Assembly: GCF_006538365.1 (NCBI RefSeq)
Contig: NZ_BJKN01000002.1
Location: 331,276 to 395,275 of the forward strand
Reading direction: 5' to 3'
Length of the DNA: 64,000 nucleotides
DNA from: Moorella sp. E308F
GTDB taxonomy: Bacteria > Bacillota > DSM-521 > Neomoorellales > Neomoorellaceae
Part shown: positions 16,848 through 26,262 of the stretch, one piece after another
How the letters are laid out: each line of letters starts with the position of its first letter
How positions within the stretch are numbered: the first letter of the stretch is position 1
Translations under genes and position numbers: made by a program
The notes under the pieces: model-generated
The model's database searches: none
Seen by the model: the letters and a program-made list of their open reading frames with translations, nothing else
What the model was told of the DNA's origin: nothing

Positions 16848-17315
16848 TTACCCCTGCTCCTTGATATCCTGTATTTTCCATACACCTTGCTCGTTCAGAA
16901 TGATAATTGTTTGGGGAACGGAAATGGTACCCTGCCGTGACGATACCCACTCGGCACTTCCCCGCACCCGGGCAATCCCAGTTTTAAGATCTACCTCCTG
17001 TTCTTTGATCAAGAAAAAAACGAACCGCAGGGACGGATCTTGCTGCCGGCGTTGCTGCCACCTCTGGAGCAGGGAGGTACTTTTCAGAGCAGTGCCAAAC
17101 TCCCGGGTGACCAGGGTGGAAAGCTGATCCTCCCTTCCTGCGGCCAGAGCCTGGTAAAAGCTATAAATAACAGCAAAGGGTGCCGGCTGTTGACTGGCCG
17201 GAGCCAGGGCCGGCAGGGCAGGTTCTGCCTTATTTTTTTCGCTAAAGGAAAACCACCCCCAGGTCAGCACGATTCCCAGAATTAAACCCAAAGCGAAATA
17301 TTTACAAAGCCTCAT
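16848..17315 (-). CDS. membrane-anchored protein with an NTF2-like (DUF4878-type) outer domain
   Basis: The protein is about 155 residues. An N-terminal helix (YFALGLILGIVLTWGWFSF) acts as an anchor or signal, then a Pro/Ala-rich linker leads to a domain of about 100 residues (FAVIYSFYQALAAGREDQLS ... VWKIQDIKEQG) whose pattern fits NTF2-like folds. I prefer the ATG at 17315, downstream of GGAGGTGGGATTG, over the ATG at 17333, which has no ribosome site. It precedes the 48-residue membrane protein. Confidence 0.6.
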   Translation of the reverse strand: MRLCKYFALGLILGIVLTWGWFSFSEKNKAEPALPALAPASQQPAPFAVIYSFYQALAAGREDQLSTLVTREFGTALKSTSLLQRWQQRRQQDPSLRFVFFLIKEQEVDLKTGIARVRGSAEWVSSRQGTISVPQTIIILNEQGVWKIQDIKEQG

Positions 17316-17391
17316 TCTCAATCCCACCTCCATGGTTAATTGTAATGGTGGGACCGGCCTTTTATGCTAAAAAAGAAGAGAGGTTGCCCCC

Positions 17392-17463
17392 TCATTCCTG
17401 GTGTAAAAATTTTTTTAACAGGCGTTTCAAGAAGGACGGTAAAGGAATAAAGTAAACCCGCAT
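17392..17463 (-). CDS. possible 23-residue basic amphipathic peptide
   Basis: The frame reads MRVYFIPLPSFLKRLLKKFL, then HQE and stop. AGGTG lies 6 nt before the ATG with GGAGCG further up. The peptide would be a hydrophobic, Lys/Arg-rich helix. The good ribosome site is the only support, so this is tentative. Confidence 0.35.
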   Translation of the reverse strand: MRVYFIPLPSFLKRLLKKFLHQE

Positions 17464-17673
17464 GCCATTCACCTCGCTCCAATCTTGCCTCCGTAAATGG
17501 ATGTGGGAAGTGGGAGGTTAGGGGTGGGAGACTAGTAGAAACTGGCTACGCCAGTTTCGGATTCAAAGCTTGTCGCACCCCCTACTTTCTCCCGTTCGGC
17601 TCACGGTGGTCCGCCGCCATGAGTCGTTCCTCTTTTTAATTATAGTATTAAGGAGGCAACTAAAAAGTGCATA
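17464..17673. other. gene-free spacer with a perfect hairpin
   Basis: No gene is seen. GAAACTGGC and GCCAGTTTC form a perfect 9-bp stem with a 3-nt loop at 17538-17558. It is flanked by a G-rich stretch on the left and by a GC-rich tract containing CGTTCGGCTCACGG. There is no U-tract, so it is unlikely to be a terminator. It may belong to a dispersed repeat family, which cannot be judged from one copy. Confidence 0.35.
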
Positions 17674-20454
17674 TCAGGTGTGAGCAGGCGGGTTAAACCA
17701 GGTTGCGAGCCTTGCAGGGAGTTCAGCCGGTGTCACTTCAGCTGTGGTAACCGGCGGCAGGGATTGGAGGAAGTGGCGTCCGTAGCGCTGGGATAGGAGG
17801 CGCTGGTCGAGGACTACCAGGGCGCCGCGATCGGTAGAACTCCGGATCAGGCGACCAAATCCCTGGCGGAAACGGATTACAGCCTGGGGCAAGCTTAAAG
17901 TTGTAAAGGGATTTCCTCCTTTAGCAGCCAGATGTTCCATGCGAGCGGCCAGAGTCGGCATGCCGGGAGAGGGAAAAGGCAGGCGGGGAATAATTACACA
18001 GCGCAGGAGATCCCCCGGAAGATCGATACCTTCCCAGTAACTGTTGGCCCCCAGGAGGACAGCCCGGGGTGTTTGCCGGAATTCTTCCAGGAGCTGGGAA
18101 CGACCGCCATCAATCCCCTGGGCCAGGACGCTAAAATCGCTGTCAGCCAGCATAGTGCTCAAGATGTTGTACATATCGCGCAAGAAACGGTGGGAGGTAC
18201 AGAGGATCAGGGTGCGACCGCCCACGGCAGGCAGAATCTGCTTTATCACCGGCGCAATAGCTGCGGCGTAAGCACTGTCATTAAGCTGGCCGGGGTTTGG
18301 GAGGCCCCTGACGGTACACACCAGGGCCTGGGAACGGTAGTCAAAGGGCGAGGCCACCTGGCAGGTAGTGATCTGCCCGGGAGGTAACTCCGTTAATCCC
18401 ACCTGTTGCTGGTAAAAATCAAAGGTATTATCAACAGTTATAGTAGCCGAGGTTAAAATTACGGCTTCTTTTCGGGCAATGAGCAGTTCTGCCAGTAAAG
18501 GCCCAACTTCCAGGGGGGCCAAACGTAACGTATACTGGCCGGCATTATTTTTTTCCAGCCAGCTAACGTATGCTTCCGGGTCGGCTTCGAGAATTTCCCC
18601 CAGATCATGGCTGTACTGGGCAAAGATGTTGCCCAGGTTGGTGGCATCAGCCGCCATTTCTTCAGCACCGGCAGCGTAAAGCAATTCCGCCAGGCGACCC
18701 AGGCGACCGGCCAGGCTGTTCAGCGTCTCCTCCAGGTGACCAAAGATGCTTAGCAAGGTGTCCCAGGCCGGCGTTTCCTTCAAGCGGGCCGTGAAGCGTA
18801 AAGTGGAGTTACTATTTTCCCATAGGGCCGCCACACTTAATTGCGCCAGGCCATCCCAGAAGGCTTGCCATTCATGATGAACCCGGACAACGGTACCTTC
18901 CAAATCTTCAAGCAGGGGCAACAGTTCGGCGTTTCCTTCCCCGGTTAAACGGCGAGCAAGGTTCCAGGCCCGTCCTAAAAAGCTAAAGTTACTACTTCTA
19001 CCTCCCAGGCGCTGGAGAAAAAAGTCACAACTGGCCTGCCGGACCGAAATGCCCAGGTGTTCGGTGGCCGCTTCTTCCAGGTGATGGGCTTCATCAATAA
19101 TGAGATAGGGATAATCGGGCAGAACCTGGTTGTTTAAGCGGACATCACTTAAAAGCAGGGAATGATTTAAAATTAAGATATTAGCAGCTTCAGCCTCCCG
19201 CCGGGCAGCATTGACAAAACAGCTGTCATTAAAGGGACAGCTGTTACCGGCACAGGTGTCTTTATCAGCGGCCAGGGCAAGCTTCAAAGATTCCTCTTCC
19301 GGTTTCAGCTTCATTTCGCTCCAGTCTCCGGAAGTAGTCAGCTTGAGCCAGCGCAGTACCCTGAGAATAAAATGGCGTTCTTCTTCCCCTGGAGGGGGGT
19401 TATGCTGGTAATCCCTGAGTTTACGCCGGCAGAGGTAGTTATTGCGCCCCTTGGCCAGGGCGGCCTTGAAGGGGAAAGGAAGGATTTCCTTTAAGAGGGG
19501 CAAGTCTTTATGCCAGAGTTGTTCCTGGAGGTTTATAGTATGGGTGGCAATGGCTACTCTCCTGCCCTGGCGGCAGGCCCAGTAAATGGCCGGCAGGAGA
19601 TAGGCCAGGGATTTGCCCGTACCTGTTCCGGCTTCAACAATGAGATATTGATTCCTGCTCAAAGCCGTAGCTACGGCTTTGAGCATCTCTGCCTGCTGGG
19701 GGCGGTATTCATAACCGGGGAGTTTACTGGCCAGCAGGCCCCCTGGAGTCAGGAGGGCGGCTATTTCGTCCGGGCTGAAGTCGGGAATTACCGGCGGTGA
19801 TGCCTGAAGTTCCTCCAGGGCAAAGAGCCCGGTGGCGGCCACCTCGGCCGGGGCCGCCGGGATGGATTCGGCGGCCAGGGCTGCCTGAAACCAGGGCTGC
19901 AGGCCGGCCGGAGCCAGCTTGAGCAGGCTGGTTAATAGATGCTTATCCAGGGCCAGGGTAGCCCGCCAGAGGGTATGCAGCAGCTGGACGGTGGCCAGTA
20001 CGTCTCCCAGGGCGCGGTGGTGTTCGGTTACTTCGAGGGAAAATTTTTGGCTTAAAAACTCCAGCCGGTAGGATGGCAGGCAGGGATAGAGTATACGGCT
20101 CAAGGTTAAGGTATCCAGCAAGGGGCGGTGCCAGGCAGTAGTACCCAGTGCCCGGTTTAAAAAAGCCAGGTCGAAATTGCCATTGTGACCGGCGGGAATA
20201 GCCTCACTCATAAAATCCAGCAACCCGGGGAGGATTTCTGTCAAACGGGGGGCTTCGCGGACCATGGCGTCATTGATACCGGTGAGCTTCTGGATATAGG
20301 GCGGTATCGGCCGGCCGGGATTGACCAGGGTATGCAACTGGCCGGTTATCTGGCCTTTCTCCAGGCGGACGGCGGCAATCTCAATGATCTGGTCCTGGTT
20401 TGGGTCCAGGCCGGTTGTCTCTACATCCAGGACGACATAAGTATGAGGTAGCAC
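17674..20454 (-). CDS. dinG: DinG-type helicase fused to a DnaQ-like 3'-5' exonuclease
   Basis: The 926-residue protein begins with a DEDDh exonuclease (VLDVETTGL at 8-16, later GHNGNFDLAFL and HHRALGDV). It continues as an XPD/DinG superfamily 2 helicase with Walker A EAGTGTGKSLAY and Walker B IIDEAHHLEE. Cysteines in NNYLCRR and DTCAGNSCPFNDSCF match the spacing of the 4Fe-4S domain of XPD/DinG helicases. It should unwind and trim DNA during repair. It starts at an ATG 29 nt downstream of the biotin-carrier gene. Confidence 0.92.
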   Translation of the reverse strand: MLPHTYVVLDVETTGLDPNQDQIIEIAAVRLEKGQITGQLHTLVNPGRPIPPYIQKLTGINDAMVREAPRLTEILPGLLDFMSEAIPAGHNGNFDLAFLNRALGTTAWHRPLLDTLTLSRILYPCLPSYRLEFLSQKFSLEVTEHHRALGDVLATVQLLHTLWRATLALDKHLLTSLLKLAPAGLQPWFQAALAAESIPAAPAEVAATGLFALEELQASPPVIPDFSPDEIAALLTPGGLLASKLPGYEYRPQQAEMLKAVATALSRNQYLIVEAGTGTGKSLAYLLPAIYWACRQGRRVAIATHTINLQEQLWHKDLPLLKEILPFPFKAALAKGRNNYLCRRKLRDYQHNPPPGEEERHFILRVLRWLKLTTSGDWSEMKLKPEEESLKLALAADKDTCAGNSCPFNDSCFVNAARREAEAANILILNHSLLLSDVRLNNQVLPDYPYLIIDEAHHLEEAATEHLGISVRQASCDFFLQRLGGRSSNFSFLGRAWNLARRLTGEGNAELLPLLEDLEGTVVRVHHEWQAFWDGLAQLSVAALWENSNSTLRFTARLKETPAWDTLLSIFGHLEETLNSLAGRLGRLAELLYAAGAEEMAADATNLGNIFAQYSHDLGEILEADPEAYVSWLEKNNAGQYTLRLAPLEVGPLLAELLIARKEAVILTSATITVDNTFDFYQQQVGLTELPPGQITTCQVASPFDYRSQALVCTVRGLPNPGQLNDSAYAAAIAPVIKQILPAVGGRTLILCTSHRFLRDMYNILSTMLADSDFSVLAQGIDGGRSQLLEEFRQTPRAVLLGANSYWEGIDLPGDLLRCVIIPRLPFPSPGMPTLAARMEHLAAKGGNPFTTLSLPQAVIRFRQGFGRLIRSSTDRGALVVLDQRLLSQRYGRHFLQSLPPVTTAEVTPAELPARLATWFNPPAHT

Positions 20455-20482
20455 TTCCCAGCACTTCCTTTTGCGGGGCTGA

Positions 20483-20863
20483 TTAGCCCAGTCTAACCAG
20501 GGGCTGGCCGCTGGCTACGTTACTACCGGTCTGGACCAGGACCTCCTGGACAACTCCCCCGGCTGGAGCCTGGATTTCATTTTCCATTTTCATGGCTTCG
20601 ATAATGAGCAGGACCTGACCGGCAGCTACTTTCTGCCCCGGTTTAACCCTTACTTCTACTACCGTACCCGGTAAAGGCGATGTAACAGTGCGGTTATCCT
20701 GGGGTAAGGGGGGTCGCGGGGAAAGGCCGGCCTGGTAGAGAGGAGGCGTTTTCTTCACGGGAGCTTTCATTGCCGAGCGTAAATGATCAAGTGCCCCACC
20801 TACCTCCTCCACTTCGACGCTAAAAGTTTCCCCATTAACAGTAACCTGAAAATGACGCTTCAA
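20483..20863 (-). CDS. biotin carboxyl carrier subunit of an acyl-CoA carboxylase/decarboxylase
   Basis: The 126-residue protein has the biotinyl-Lys motif EAMKMEN in the C-terminal domain, a Pro/Ala-rich linker and a short N-terminal domain, the layout of MmdC/OadG-type carriers. The biotin arm shuttles CO2 to or from the carboxyltransferase encoded two genes upstream. Its ATG overlaps the preceding stop by 4 nt. Confidence 0.92.
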   Translation of the reverse strand: MKRHFQVTVNGETFSVEVEEVGGALDHLRSAMKAPVKKTPPLYQAGLSPRPPLPQDNRTVTSPLPGTVVEVRVKPGQKVAAGQVLLIIEAMKMENEIQAPAGGVVQEVLVQTGSNVASGQPLVRLG

Positions 20864-21081
20864 CCGGCCATCCGCCTCCTTACTAACGCCAGCGAACTAT
20901 GCATTAGCTCCTGCCGCCCGGCCAGGACCCAGCGTCTGGTGTTCCTGTTCAAAGGCCGGATGGCCGTGATTTGCCAGCCGGTTTCCGCTGACATATATAC
21001 AGCTATGGCAGCGGTAATGGCGGCGACGATTTCCGGGGCAACTGCTTTATCTAAAACAATTTGCTGGTAAGAAACGACCAC
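20860..21081 (-). CDS. small epsilon-type subunit of the carboxyltransferase complex
   Basis: The 73-residue protein reads [20 protein letters not shown], then WQITAIRP and [10 protein letters not shown]. This A-I-A-A-I pattern followed by I+P-W-LAGR-E is seen in small proteins encoded between carboxyltransferase and biotin carrier in decarboxylase-type operons (MmdE-like). It is probably a structural accessory of the complex. It overlaps the biotin carrier by 4 nt. Confidence 0.6.
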   Translation of the reverse strand: MVVSYQQIVLDKAVAPEIVAAITAAIAVYMSAETGWQITAIRPLNRNTRRWVLAGRQELMHSSLALVRRRMAG

Positions 21082-21112
21082 AAAATATCACCTGCCCTGA
21101 AAATAAATACAG

Positions 21113-22669
21113 TTAAACGGGAAAATTACCGTGTTTCTTAGCCGGGCGGCTTTCCCTTTTATTAAGTAAAGTTAACAGGACCTGGACTAGATGCCGGCGA
21201 GTGAGAGCCGGGTCAATGACGGCATCCACCAGGCCCAGGCCGGCGGCTACATAGGGGTTGGCAAATTTCTCCCGGTATTCGGCTATTTTTTGCCGGCGTA
21301 CCTCAGGCGGATCGGCGGCCTGGCTGATTTCCTGGCGGAAGATAATATTTGCCGCCCCTTCGGGACCCATGACGGCAATTTCCGCCGTCGGCCAAGCTAC
21401 CACATGATCAGCCCCCAGGGAGCGCGAACACATGGCCAGGTAGGCACCGCCGTAAGCCTTGCGCAAGACCAGGGTTATTTTCGGAACGACGGCTTCGGCA
21501 AAGGCATACAGCAGTTTGGCCCCATGGCGGATAATGCCGCCCTGCTCCTGGTCGACTCCGGGTAAATAGCCGGGGGTATCGACCAGGGAAAGCAGAGGAA
21601 TGTTGAATGCGTCACAGAAGCGGACGAAACGAGCGGCTTTATCGGCAGCATTGATATCCAGGCAGCCGGCCAGGTGCCGGGGTTGATTGGCAACAATACC
21701 TATAGTATACCCGCCCAGGCGGGCCAGGCCGATAACTATATTGGTTGCAAATTGAGCCTGGATTTCCAGAAACAGGCCGTCATCTACCACCCCGTGGATT
21801 ATTTCTTTGACGTCATAGGGTTTATTGGGATCGACGGGGACCTGATTGCGTAAATTGGGGCACTGCCGGTCAACCGGGTCATGGCTGGGTACATAGGGCG
21901 GATCTTCCAGGTTGTTACCCGGGAGGTAGCCGAGCAAGGTTCGGATTAAATGCAGGCAATCTTCTTCTGTAGGAGTATAGAAATGGGCTACCCCGCTTTT
22001 CATGGCATGGGTGGCAGCCCCGCCCAGCTCTTCCGGCGTTACCTCTTCGCCGGTAACGGCTTTGATGACCTGAGGCCCGGTAATGAACATTTGGGCCGTA
22101 TGATTGACCATGAAAATAAAGTCCATTAACCCTGGCGAATAGACGGCACCGCCGGCACAGGGTCCCATAATGGCAGCAATCTGGGGGATAACGCCGGAAG
22201 CATGGGTATTGCGGCGGAAGATTTCCCCATAACCATTGAGGGCCGCCACCCCTTCCTGGATGCGGGCACCGCCGGAGTCATTTAAACCAATAATTGGCAC
22301 CCCTGTCTTCAAGGCCAGGTCCAAAACTTTACAGATTTTGGCGGCATGCATTTCCCCTAAAGAGCCGCCCATGACGGTAAAATCCTGGGCATAGACATAA
22401 ACCTGGCGGCCGTTGATGGTACCGGAGCCAGTAACTACCCCTTCCCCTGGTGTTTCTATATTTTGCATGCCAAAATCTGTGGCCCGGTGGCGGACAAATT
22501 GGTCCAGTTCCAGGAAACTGCCCGGGTCCAGCAATAATTCGATTCTTTCGCGGGCCGTTAGCTTGCCAGCAGCATGCTGCCTGGCGATGCGTTCCTCACC
22601 GCCGCCGGCTAAAATTACTGCACGCCTGGCTTCAAGGTCGGCCAGCCTGGCTTTAATATCTTCACTCAA
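21113..22669 (-). CDS. mmdA: acyl-CoA carboxyltransferase subunit (MmdA/PccB family)
   Basis: The 518-residue protein has the two crotonase-like halves of the family. Signatures include GKLTARERIELLLD, IGLNDSGGARIQEG, GPCAGGAVYSPGL in the first half and LVDTPGYLPG, LRKAYGGAYLAM in the second. It moves CO2 between biotin and propionyl-/methylmalonyl-CoA-like substrates. The start is TTG behind GGGGGAT. The biotin carrier and a small subunit follow, but no Na+-pumping beta subunit or biotin carboxylase is in the window, so direction of reaction is open. Confidence 0.9.
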   Translation of the reverse strand: MSEDIKARLADLEARRAVILAGGGEERIARQHAAGKLTARERIELLLDPGSFLELDQFVRHRATDFGMQNIETPGEGVVTGSGTINGRQVYVYAQDFTVMGGSLGEMHAAKICKVLDLALKTGVPIIGLNDSGGARIQEGVAALNGYGEIFRRNTHASGVIPQIAAIMGPCAGGAVYSPGLMDFIFMVNHTAQMFITGPQVIKAVTGEEVTPEELGGAATHAMKSGVAHFYTPTEEDCLHLIRTLLGYLPGNNLEDPPYVPSHDPVDRQCPNLRNQVPVDPNKPYDVKEIIHGVVDDGLFLEIQAQFATNIVIGLARLGGYTIGIVANQPRHLAGCLDINAADKAARFVRFCDAFNIPLLSLVDTPGYLPGVDQEQGGIIRHGAKLLYAFAEAVVPKITLVLRKAYGGAYLAMCSRSLGADHVVAWPTAEIAVMGPEGAANIIFRQEISQAADPPEVRRQKIAEYREKFANPYVAAGLGLVDAVIDPALTRRHLVQVLLTLLNKRESRPAKKHGNFPV

Positions 22670-22831
22670 TTAATCTATCCCCCTTATTATTCCCTACCTC
22701 CTTATATTACCAGGTAATAAGGGCAGCTTGCAAGTCCTGCCTACAAAACTTTCAATCCATCTTCCTGGCTATAGCTTGCCCTGGCGCTCCCACAAACTAC
22801 CCTGAACAGCAAGAGCACAACTTTTTAACTA

Positions 22832-23836
22832 TTACCGGAAATGATTATAACCACCGGGGTTTAAAGGCAATCTCTTTCCCTCAATGATAATGGTAATACC
22901 CTCAGCGGCCGGAACCACATTGCCGATGGGGGTCACGGGGGTCTGGCAGGCTTCGGCTATGGCTTTCTGGACGGCAGCTACTTTGTCCGGCCGGCAGGTG
23001 AGGAGGAGCTCGAAATCTTCACCTCCGTAGAGGGCATAATCCAGAGGATCTTTTTGGTAAATAGCGGCCAGCTGCCTGGTGGCCGGGGCGATGGGCACGG
23101 CAGCGGCTTCCAGGGTAATGCCTACACCAGAGGCCTGGGCAAGGGTATATATTTCAGCTACCAGGCCATCGCTGATATCATCGGCTGCCGTTATTCCCCC
23201 TGCTGGCAGGGCGGCACGAATTTCAGCTACCCTGGGGGTGGGCCGGAAGTGGCGTTCCCGGGCGAAGGCCACGGCCTCCGTTGGAGCCGGGCGCGGTGAG
23301 AGCAGGGTATCCAAGCCGGCAGCCGACCCGCCGAGATCGCCCGTTACCAGCAGGACATCCCCCGGCCGGGCGCCGCTGCGGTAGAGACAGGCTCCCTCTT
23401 CTACCCGCCCCAGGATGGCCAGATTTATAACCATGGCCCGGGGGGAAGATACGGTATCGCCGCCGATTATATTGACCCCAAAACGCTGGCCGCATTCCCG
23501 TAAGCCCGCGTAAAGCTCGTCCACAAACTCCACCGGCTGCTCCGGCCTTAAACCCAGGGAAATAAGGGCCTGTTCTGGTATACCACCCATGGCGGCAATA
23601 TCGCTCACATTTACCGCCATGGTTTTGTAGCCTATTTCCCGGGCCGTAGCCGTGGCCAGGGTAAAGTGGATATCTTCCACCAGCATGTCCGTAGAGGCCA
23701 GGGTCAGGTAACCTCTTTCTCCTTTTAAAACCGCAGCATCATCACCGATACCCATAATGACCTTATCCGGGACAACTACAGCTCCGGCTTTCAGGCGTTC
23801 GATGAGGCCAAACTCGCCGATAGTTTTCAAATTCAT
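22832..23836 (-). CDS. thiL: thiamine-monophosphate kinase
   Basis: The 334-residue protein has the ThiL/PurM fold with motifs GIGDDAAVL (29-37), STDMLVEDIHF, GYKTMAVNVSDIAAMGG and VTGDLGGSAAGL. ThiL makes thiamine pyrophosphate from thiamine monophosphate and ATP. It is 162 nt upstream of mmdA on the same strand. Confidence 0.95.
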   Translation of the reverse strand: MNLKTIGEFGLIERLKAGAVVVPDKVIMGIGDDAAVLKGERGYLTLASTDMLVEDIHFTLATATAREIGYKTMAVNVSDIAAMGGIPEQALISLGLRPEQPVEFVDELYAGLRECGQRFGVNIIGGDTVSSPRAMVINLAILGRVEEGACLYRSGARPGDVLLVTGDLGGSAAGLDTLLSPRPAPTEAVAFARERHFRPTPRVAEIRAALPAGGITAADDISDGLVAEIYTLAQASGVGITLEAAAVPIAPATRQLAAIYQKDPLDYALYGGEDFELLLTCRPDKVAAVQKAIAEACQTPVTPIGNVVPAAEGITIIIEGKRLPLNPGGYNHFR

Positions 23837-23962
23837 GGCTTATTCCCGTCCCCTTTTTCTGGCTATCTATATATTGCCACAGGGACAGGACGGGTGCAAG
23901 CCTTCCGTGCTGGGACACGGAAGGCCGCCGGTTTGAATATGCTTCCTTAAACTGGTAAAACC

Positions 23963-24523
23963 TCAGTTTTGCTGCTGTCCTGAGGTTGATAATAGTTGCT
24001 GTAATAATGATAGAATATCCTGGAGGCGTTCCTTGATGAAGGTGTCTTCCGGATCCAGGTCATGGGCGGCCCAGTAACTGGCTAGAGCCGGGGCAAAACG
24101 GCCATGGTATTCATGGATGACTCCCAGGGCCAGCCGGGCTTCCAGATCCCGGGGGTCATTTTCTACCCGGCGCAGGTAGGATAGGTATTTTTCTTCATCT
24201 TCAAGGAGGTCCTGGTGAAAAAAGACGCTACCTATTTTAACCCGCCAGGTACAGCTATTATCCTGGACTTCAAAGGGACAGGTGCAACTAAAACGAATAC
24301 CGCGGTTTTGTAAGGCTTTTCGAAAATAGCGGCAGAAGGCGCAGCGGCCGTCATAGCCCAGGCCCTGGATAGCCAACTCATTACCTTCCAGATTGATGCC
24401 GGCACAGGTGGGTATGCGCTTCCGGGTCAGGTCCAGGTAATAGGCAATCGTTTTTCTCTCCCCGGCGTGCCTGGGCTTGCAATTAATCCGGCAGATCGTA
24501 GGGTTGCCACTGGTGACAGCCAT
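23963..24523 (-). CDS. Cys-rich protein with a TPR-like tail, unknown function
   Basis: The 186-residue protein has an N-terminal half with eight or so cysteines (TICRINCKP, TCAGINL, GRCAFCRYF, SCTCPFE, NSCTW), suggesting a metal site. Its C-terminal half matches a tetratricopeptide-like pair (DLEARLALGVIHEYHGRFAP, ALASYWAAHDLDPEDTF). I do not recognise the family. It stands alone on the minus strand between thiL and the quinate-dehydrogenase-like gene. Confidence 0.55.
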   Translation of the reverse strand: MAVTSGNPTICRINCKPRHAGERKTIAYYLDLTRKRIPTCAGINLEGNELAIQGLGYDGRCAFCRYFRKALQNRGIRFSCTCPFEVQDNSCTWRVKIGSVFFHQDLLEDEEKYLSYLRRVENDPRDLEARLALGVIHEYHGRFAPALASYWAAHDLDPEDTFIKERLQDILSLLQQLLSTSGQQQN

Positions 24524-24635
24524 TATTTCTCTCCCCGTTCCTGTTATATCCTATTGCCAGGAAGGGAGAGAAATGACTACTAATTCGTAGAGGTGGTATT
24601 TGCCCCTGGCAGGCCTGGCAAGGGGGGATTACCTT

Positions 24636-25508
24636 TTATTTGTGCAGGCAGTAAAGGGAGGGCAACCAGCCTAACTTCCCGGCCAGAGCCGGGTACTGGG
24701 GCGCTGCAGCCCCCAGGGCCACCATAATGGCTTCCATGGCATTGGCCGCCGGGCTGAGACCATCGATGACAGGCGTTGTTGCCAGAAGCCAGGCGGCCCC
24801 GCGCCGGCGCAGGAGTTCCTGGTCGGCAGGCGTAGTGCCGCTGGTAATAATTACCTTGCCGGCCAGAGAAAGAGGTAAATGATGACGGATAAAATGCCAG
24901 TCCCCGGCAATAATTTTTACCCTGGCGAAGAGATGGCGGTAACGGGGATGAGATTTTTCCTGGTCAAGGCCCAGGGGGTAAAGGTAGGCCAACGGTAAAC
25001 GGGCCAGGAGGGGCATGGTTAAATAACCCAGGATCATGAAAGTTGATAAAGGAAAACCCAGGGGAAGTTTTAAACCAAAAGCGGCATCCCCCGCCAGGAC
25101 GGGATAGCCGCTTGCCTGTAAAGCCCGAGCCAGCCAGAAGCGGTCCAGGACGGAAACTACCAGCGCCCTGCTACCGGTGGGTAAAAAAGCCAGCCGGCTT
25201 ATGGCCCGGGGCTCTATCCATTGTTTCCAGCCTGAGCCATCCACCAGGGGGGTCTCTTTAACCTGGCGGGCTAAATACCGGCCTGCCGGGCAGGGATAAC
25301 ACCGCAAACCCAGGTGGTAGTTAAAATTGGCGCCACCAAGCCCCAGGGCATCCACCCGTCCATCCAGTTTTTTAAGAAGGCGGGCTGCCAGGTCTAGGCG
25401 GCCATTGCAGCCGCGCCGCTCCAGGAGGATTGTCTCCTGGCCGCAGTTCAGCTTTACCTGGTAATCCCTGCTATTAGTACCCAAACTGATGCTGACTACA
25501 TGCTTGAT
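24636..25508 (-). CDS. quinate 5-dehydrogenase-like family protein, apparent AUC start
   Basis: The protein is about 290 residues. The N-terminus KHVVSISLGTNSRDYQVKL and LDGRVDALGLGG match a Firmicute family often labelled quinate 5-dehydrogenase; that enzymatic name is unproven. An ATG/GTG/TTG-limited reading starts at the TTG at 25484 and cuts off the conserved VVSISL strand. The conserved Met position corresponds to an ATC codon at 25506-25508, two bases after the stop of the DUF3786 gene and about 11 nt after GAGGGAG. I therefore extend the gene to a probable AUC start. Confidence 0.6.
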   Translation of the reverse strand: MKHVVSISLGTNSRDYQVKLNCGQETILLERRGCNGRLDLAARLLKKLDGRVDALGLGGANFNYHLGLRCYPCPAGRYLARQVKETPLVDGSGWKQWIEPRAISRLAFLPTGSRALVVSVLDRFWLARALQASGYPVLAGDAAFGLKLPLGFPLSTFMILGYLTMPLLARLPLAYLYPLGLDQEKSHPRYRHLFARVKIIAGDWHFIRHHLPLSLAGKVIITSGTTPADQELLRRRGAAWLLATTPVIDGLSPAANAMEAIMVALGAAAPQYPALAGKLGWLPSLYCLHK

Positions 25509-25510
25509 AG

Positions 25511-26149
25511 CTACTTCGACTCCCTCGCCTGGCTTTTTAAACGTTTGACGAGGTATTCAGCCAGGACGGCGTAATCTTCCGTGGCCAGGATTGCCGCCGC
25601 GGAAGCGTCGAAAAGGATAGTCCCGCTGGGGGGAATTTCTTCATCGCCGGCCCAGATAACCAGCCTTATCGGCAGGCTAGGAAAGGGATAAAGTTCAACG
25701 GCAGCATCTCCATGGTTTACTGGCCGGCCACCAAGGGGCCGGGCGGCCTGGAGGAGGCCGGCGGGATCCTGGCCGAAGGTGCGGACCAGGGGCAAGACGG
25801 CCCGGCCAAAAAAGGGTTGCTGGTAAAGATGGCCGCCGGGTAATTCCTTAAAGGAAATCCATTCACCCTTAAGGGCAACTGCCGGTCCCACCAGGTAGTG
25901 GAGGATTAAAACCTGCACCCGCGGGTCGACGCTGCTACCGTCACTGGTACTGATGGTCCCGCCGGGGCAGGATATGTGAAATACGTCACTTAAAGAGGGC
26001 AGGATTAACACCTTTTTTTCCCCATCCCAGGTAGCCCCCTTATTGACGGCTATTTCCCGGGGGTTGCCTTGCTCCAGTTCCTTACGGGCCAGGTCCAGGG
26101 TGACATCCAGGTTATAGGGGAGGGCCAAGTTAATCACGTCCTCTTTCAT
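25511..26149 (-). CDS. DUF3786 protein
   Basis: The 212-residue soluble protein matches DUF3786, found in strict anaerobes, often near corrinoid or CO-dehydrogenase genes. Signatures are DPRVQVLILHYL, WISFKELPGG, and the tail ILFDASAAAILATEDYAVLA. There is no known activity. It ends 2 nt before the probable AUC start of the next gene, so the pair is likely an operon. Confidence 0.75.
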   Translation of the reverse strand: MKEDVINLALPYNLDVTLDLARKELEQGNPREIAVNKGATWDGEKKVLILPSLSDVFHISCPGGTISTSDGSSVDPRVQVLILHYLVGPAVALKGEWISFKELPGGHLYQQPFFGRAVLPLVRTFGQDPAGLLQAARPLGGRPVNHGDAAVELYPFPSLPIRLVIWAGDEEIPPSGTILFDASAAAILATEDYAVLAEYLVKRLKSQARESK

Positions 26150-26227
26150 TATTTGCCTGAAGAGGGTGTTACCGTTATCAGGAGTTCCTTCCTGTTAATG
26201 TTTTTTATAGAGTACCATGGTTTAAGA

Positions 26228-26253
26228 AAAAATAAAAGCCGGCTCATGCCGGA
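26228..26253 (-). terminator. terminator after the 42-residue ORF
   Basis: GCCGG/CCGGC arms around a short loop are followed on the minus strand by CTTTTATTTTTTC. The stem is short but the U-tract is good. Confidence 0.7.
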
Positions 26254-26262
26254 TCGGGGTGC

